From NCBI RefSeq assembly GCF_000002865.3, contig NW_001865039.1, forward strand, positions 3,380,444 to 3,444,443: a DNA stretch of 64,000 nt. Direction: 5' to 3'. This document shows, in pieces, positions 61,201 through 64,000 of the stretch. The translations under genes and the position numbers were made by a program. Within the stretch, counting starts at the first letter, position 1; each line of letters starts with the position of its first letter. Under the pieces are notes generated by a model. The model did not search any database and was not told where the DNA came from. It saw only the letters and a program-made list of their open reading frames with translations. The stretch is from Monosiga brevicollis MX1. Taxonomy: Eukaryota > Opisthokonta > Choanoflagellata > Craspedida > Salpingoecidae.

Positions 61201-62757
61201 GCGTATCGATGGCTTGAACTGCAATTTGTAGACCCGCCGCAGTAGCGGGATGACAGATGAAGGCATGCTGATGTATGGCCTGCCTAGCTCGACTGAGTTT
61301 CTTAAGATGGTGATGGCGCTTCCACCCTAAGTAACGCCAGGCAGAGAAGCGGATGGTGTTGCAAAACCGGTGTTGAGGTCGAGGGGCCCACGACCAGCGA
61401 TCAGCCAACTTGATGGAGCAGGGCGAGCGAGGGTACGTCAAAGGGACGGCGACCGTAAGCACCTTGCATGGCCTTCCAAAGCTGAAAAGTACGAAAGAGG
61501 GGCAGCTGACGAAGCTGACGGAAGACGGTACGGTGCTTGAGCCAAATGTGTAAAGGTTGCATCTCGGACGTGCCGTTCCATTCATAGAGTGTTACGCCTG
61601 TCACAGACCGGGGACGGACGGCGGATGAGAAAGGGGCCATGAAGTTGACAGCTACCCAGTGGGAGCGGCGCGTCAAGAAAAAGAAATGCATAAACATCAA
61701 CATGGGGATCATGCAAGGGCTACAACAACGTGATGAAGAAAGCAGCGGCAAGTTGGGGTGGCGAGAGCATACTGGTGGTTGACAAGACGGCATGGCGTTG
61801 GGACTGCAGGTCGCGCTTGGCCACGGGTTGGAGGGCAAAGGGACCGTCGATGGCTGATTCGGGCCCTGGGTTGCAGTAGATGAAAAGCATTTCGTTGTTT
61901 GCGCGCGCTTGAGCCAGCAGAGCGAGAGCTGCATCAAGAGAAGCCGGGACGACTTCACTCGAGGCCATGTCTGAGGGGCGGCGATCGGAAGAGTTGGGCA
62001 TCTGAGTGTGGGGTCGTGAGGGTCGTCGCGTGGGAGCTGAGCGAGCTCCTTGAGTGCGCAAGGTCGCAGAGAGGGGCGCAGTGGTGGTTGGCGTGTCGAA
62101 GAGCTGGCGAAGACGCCCAGCAGCAGTTGCCGTTGGTGCACGGCGCACGGAGGCGAGGCGCGTGGAGAGGGAAGAGGCGGCTGGAGCTGCGGTACTGACG
62201 CGGCGGCGGGTGCCCTGGGGATCGGCACCACGCGCGGTGGCGCTATGACGCTGGGTGGCAGCGGACGTGACGGTTCGGGGACCACGGCTCATGAGAGTGC
62301 CGGCCCCCAAAGATGACTTGGCAGGGCGCGTGAGCTTGGAGAGCTTGGCACCAGGAGTGGCTTCGGGGCGCTCGGTGGGAAATAGATGCCAGAAGGCGGC
62401 TGTCGTTTGTTGGCTGAGGGCAACGGCCTCGCGTGGTTGTTGCAGAAGCGTTTGGAGACGCACGACGTAGTGGCGAAGCATGGGCTGCCCCTGCATTAGT
62501 GATTGGGCCCGTTCTAGTGTGATCAGGGCCAGCTGTTGGGCCAGGGCTGCCGCTTGTGCTTCGGCAGGTTGCTGGAGGTAGCTGGCAAGGGCCTGACAAA
62601 GGGCTTGTCCCTCTTCCTGTTGCTCAACATCAACGGCTGCACCACCAAGGCTCATCCATTGGAGGCGCGGGACTGCCTTTGCAGCCGGGGCCGATGCCGC
62701 GCCATCTTTGTTCGAACGGGGCCCCATCGAAGCCGTCGGCCCTGAGGCCTGCGCCAT
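49254..62757 (-). CDS. Divergent dynein heavy chain-like protein (DNHD1-like), probable inactive motor
   Basis: About eight exons encode roughly 4,200 residues. The N-terminal exon (62757 to about 61760) is Ala/Gln/Ser-rich and disordered. The next exon (about 61400-61720) has WLKHRTVFRQLRQLPLFRTFQLWKAM, cut here as the typical axonemal-dynein tail motif. The tail continues through 57110-61390. The last exon (56908-49254, about 2,550 codons) covers the motor. It has an AAA4-like site WGPAQTGRATLTE, a long coiled-coil stalk (about 52080-51200) and a microtubule-binding-domain motif DELRSYVQPPRAVEVA (about 51760). No GK[S/T] Walker A motif was found anywhere. About 835 residues follow the stalk tip, fewer than in classical dyneins. 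DNHD1 of animals is likewise a divergent, motor-poor dynein relative tied to sperm flagella. A flagellar role here is inference. Confidence 0.75.
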
Positions 62758-63097
62758 GCTGTGCGAGCTGCGGGCAAGCCGTAAGAACGGCCGCTTAAAT
62801 ACACCTGCTGCCTACAAGGAGCTGAACATCGAAGTAACGTCAAAACCCAACCCCGAGTGTCGGGAGCCCACGCCACAACCCGGCAAGGCTACTGCACGAT
62901 GCCTACAGAAGGGACTTGCTTCTTCTCGAGCTCTGCAGCAGCAGCAGCAGCAGCAGGGGCGGAAGGAAGCGCAGGGGGGTCCGACCGTTCAAAAGTCAAG
63001 AAAAAAAAAGTCCGTAGTTTTCGTTTCTCTCCTTTTTGAGGGACGTTGCGAAGCCCAATTGAACACAACACCTGTTTTTCTTCCTTTTTTTCGGGTT

Positions 63098-63140
63098 TGT
63101 GTGTGTGTGTGTGTGTGTGTGTAAGTGTGTGTGTGTGTGT

Positions 63141-63200
<60 letters not shown>
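63098..63200. repeat. (GT)n microsatellite
   Basis: About 50 GT units with two single-base interruptions (taa and gag steps near 63122 and 63146). Confidence 0.95.
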
Positions 63201-63201
<1 letters not shown>

Positions 63202-63802
63202 GGCACGTCAATACGGCAGCTGGGCTGCAGCACCCTTCAAACGTACAAGCTCTTCCCGATTTTCCCATTGCTGCCTCGTACTGCTTCCTCCTTACACCAT
63301 CATCTTCTTCCTCTCCCTCCCTCCCTCTTCTCTCTCTCTCCCTCTGTCTCTCTCTCTCCCCGCTTTTCTGCTCTTCTGCAGTTCGTACGACTCACCACAC
63401 CATACAGTCCTTACTGTATGGCTCAACAATCTACAATAAGTACCGAATTTTCTACTAAAACTTACTATGCAAACATTAACAAATCGAACATAACTCATGA
63501 TGATACAACAATGACCTTTGTTGCTCGTGCTGCCCAAGTGCTGATGGCCATGACAAACAAAAGGAAGACCACCACCGGCTGCTTGCTTCACCCCCCGAGA
63601 CCTCTCCGCCTCCCGCCGCTGCCTCCTTCTGCCTCCTCCCCGCCTTGGTTCTCACACGGCTTTGAAACACGCCCTGTTCTGGGGTTGCCCGGGCTGGCTA
63701 AAGGTGAGAACCTCTCGACTTGAATGAATGGGATGCGCGATCAGCTGCTGGCTGACCATCCCCCTCTTCCTGCCACTCCCTTTGTCCGCCACCGCCCACC
63801 AG

Positions 63803-63925
63803 TCTCTCTCTCTCTCTCTTGAACTCTCTCTCTCTCTTGAACTCTCTCTCTCTCTTGAACTCTTCTCTCCCTCTCTTGAACTCTTTTGATCTTGACTCTC
63901 TCTCTTAAACTCTCGTTTCTCTCTC

Positions 63926-63975
<50 letters not shown>
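63803..63975. repeat. (CT)n arrays with a TTGAACTCTCTCTC higher-order unit
   Basis: CT runs are separated by TTGAACT spacers at near-regular distance in 63820-63890, followed by a final pure CT run at 63931-63975. This looks like a local duplication of a CT-plus-spacer unit. Confidence 0.88.
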
Positions 63976-63977
<2 letters not shown>

Positions 63978-64000
63978 ACGCACACTCCATTCCCCTCCCT

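Larger units (their letters stand above)
62758..64000. other. Repeat-rich upstream region of the dynein-like gene, no gene supported
   Basis: The dynein-like promoter must lie near 62758-63000. The rest holds a CAG run (62936-62956), a GT microsatellite (63098-63200), pyrimidine-rich sequence (63300-63380) and CT repeats (63803-63975). An AT-rich part (63420-63520) separates them. No family-like reading frame is present, and the Cys/Val- and Arg/Glu-rich frames come from the repeats. Confidence 0.55.

Overview
This window is nuclear DNA of a unicellular eukaryote, most likely a choanoflagellate of the Monosiga brevicollis type. The genes are split by many short introns (about 70-200 bp, GT-AG), packed closely and GC-rich. 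They encode animal-like phosphotyrosine signalling proteins (a receptor tyrosine kinase and SH2 and SH3 domains) beside generic eukaryotic genes. No bacterial operon, CRISPR array, tRNA, rRNA, transposon or virus-like element was recognised. A 50-base N gap lies at 15251-15300. Species assignment is inference from architecture, not from a database match.

Layout. 1-1629: no supported gene. 1630-8201 (-): GBF1/Gea-type Sec7 Arf exchange factor. 8202-10483: divergent promoter region with a long GAGA/CAGA tract. 10484-18594 (+): complete kinesin-3 (KIF1/unc-104 type) with motor, FHA, coiled coil, KIF1B-type region and C-terminal PH domain. 19478-20621 (+): small ankyrin-repeat protein. 20894-23013 (-): iRhom-class rhomboid with an N-terminal SH2 domain and a retained Ser/His pair. 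23498-37224 (-): very large receptor tyrosine kinase with signal peptide, three SRCR domains, about five reelin-like repeats with EGF modules, a Thr-rich stalk, a SEA-like domain, one membrane pass, the kinase and a tyrosine-rich tail. 39318-44655 (+): SH3-SH2-proline-rich-BTB/BACK-TLDc protein. 45403-46522 (-): translation factor eIF1. 46849-48600 (-): MFS transporter of the SLC49/DIRC2 type. 49254-62757 (-): divergent dynein heavy chain resembling DNHD1, with no recognisable GK[S/T] Walker A motif. 62758-64000: repeat-rich, no supported gene.

How the genes relate. GBF1 and the kinesin share a divergent intergenic region; both act in membrane traffic. The most striking block is 20.9-44.7 kb, where three neighbouring genes are all phosphotyrosine-related: a kinase (writer), an SH2-bearing iRhom-like membrane protein (reader coupled to intramembrane proteolysis or trafficking) and an SH3-SH2-BTB-TLDc adaptor (reader). 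A functional link is inference from adjacency and domains only.

Exon structures were read by eye from splice signals, reading-phase agreement and remembered family sequences. The gene ends and main domains are firm; some internal splice junctions are approximate.
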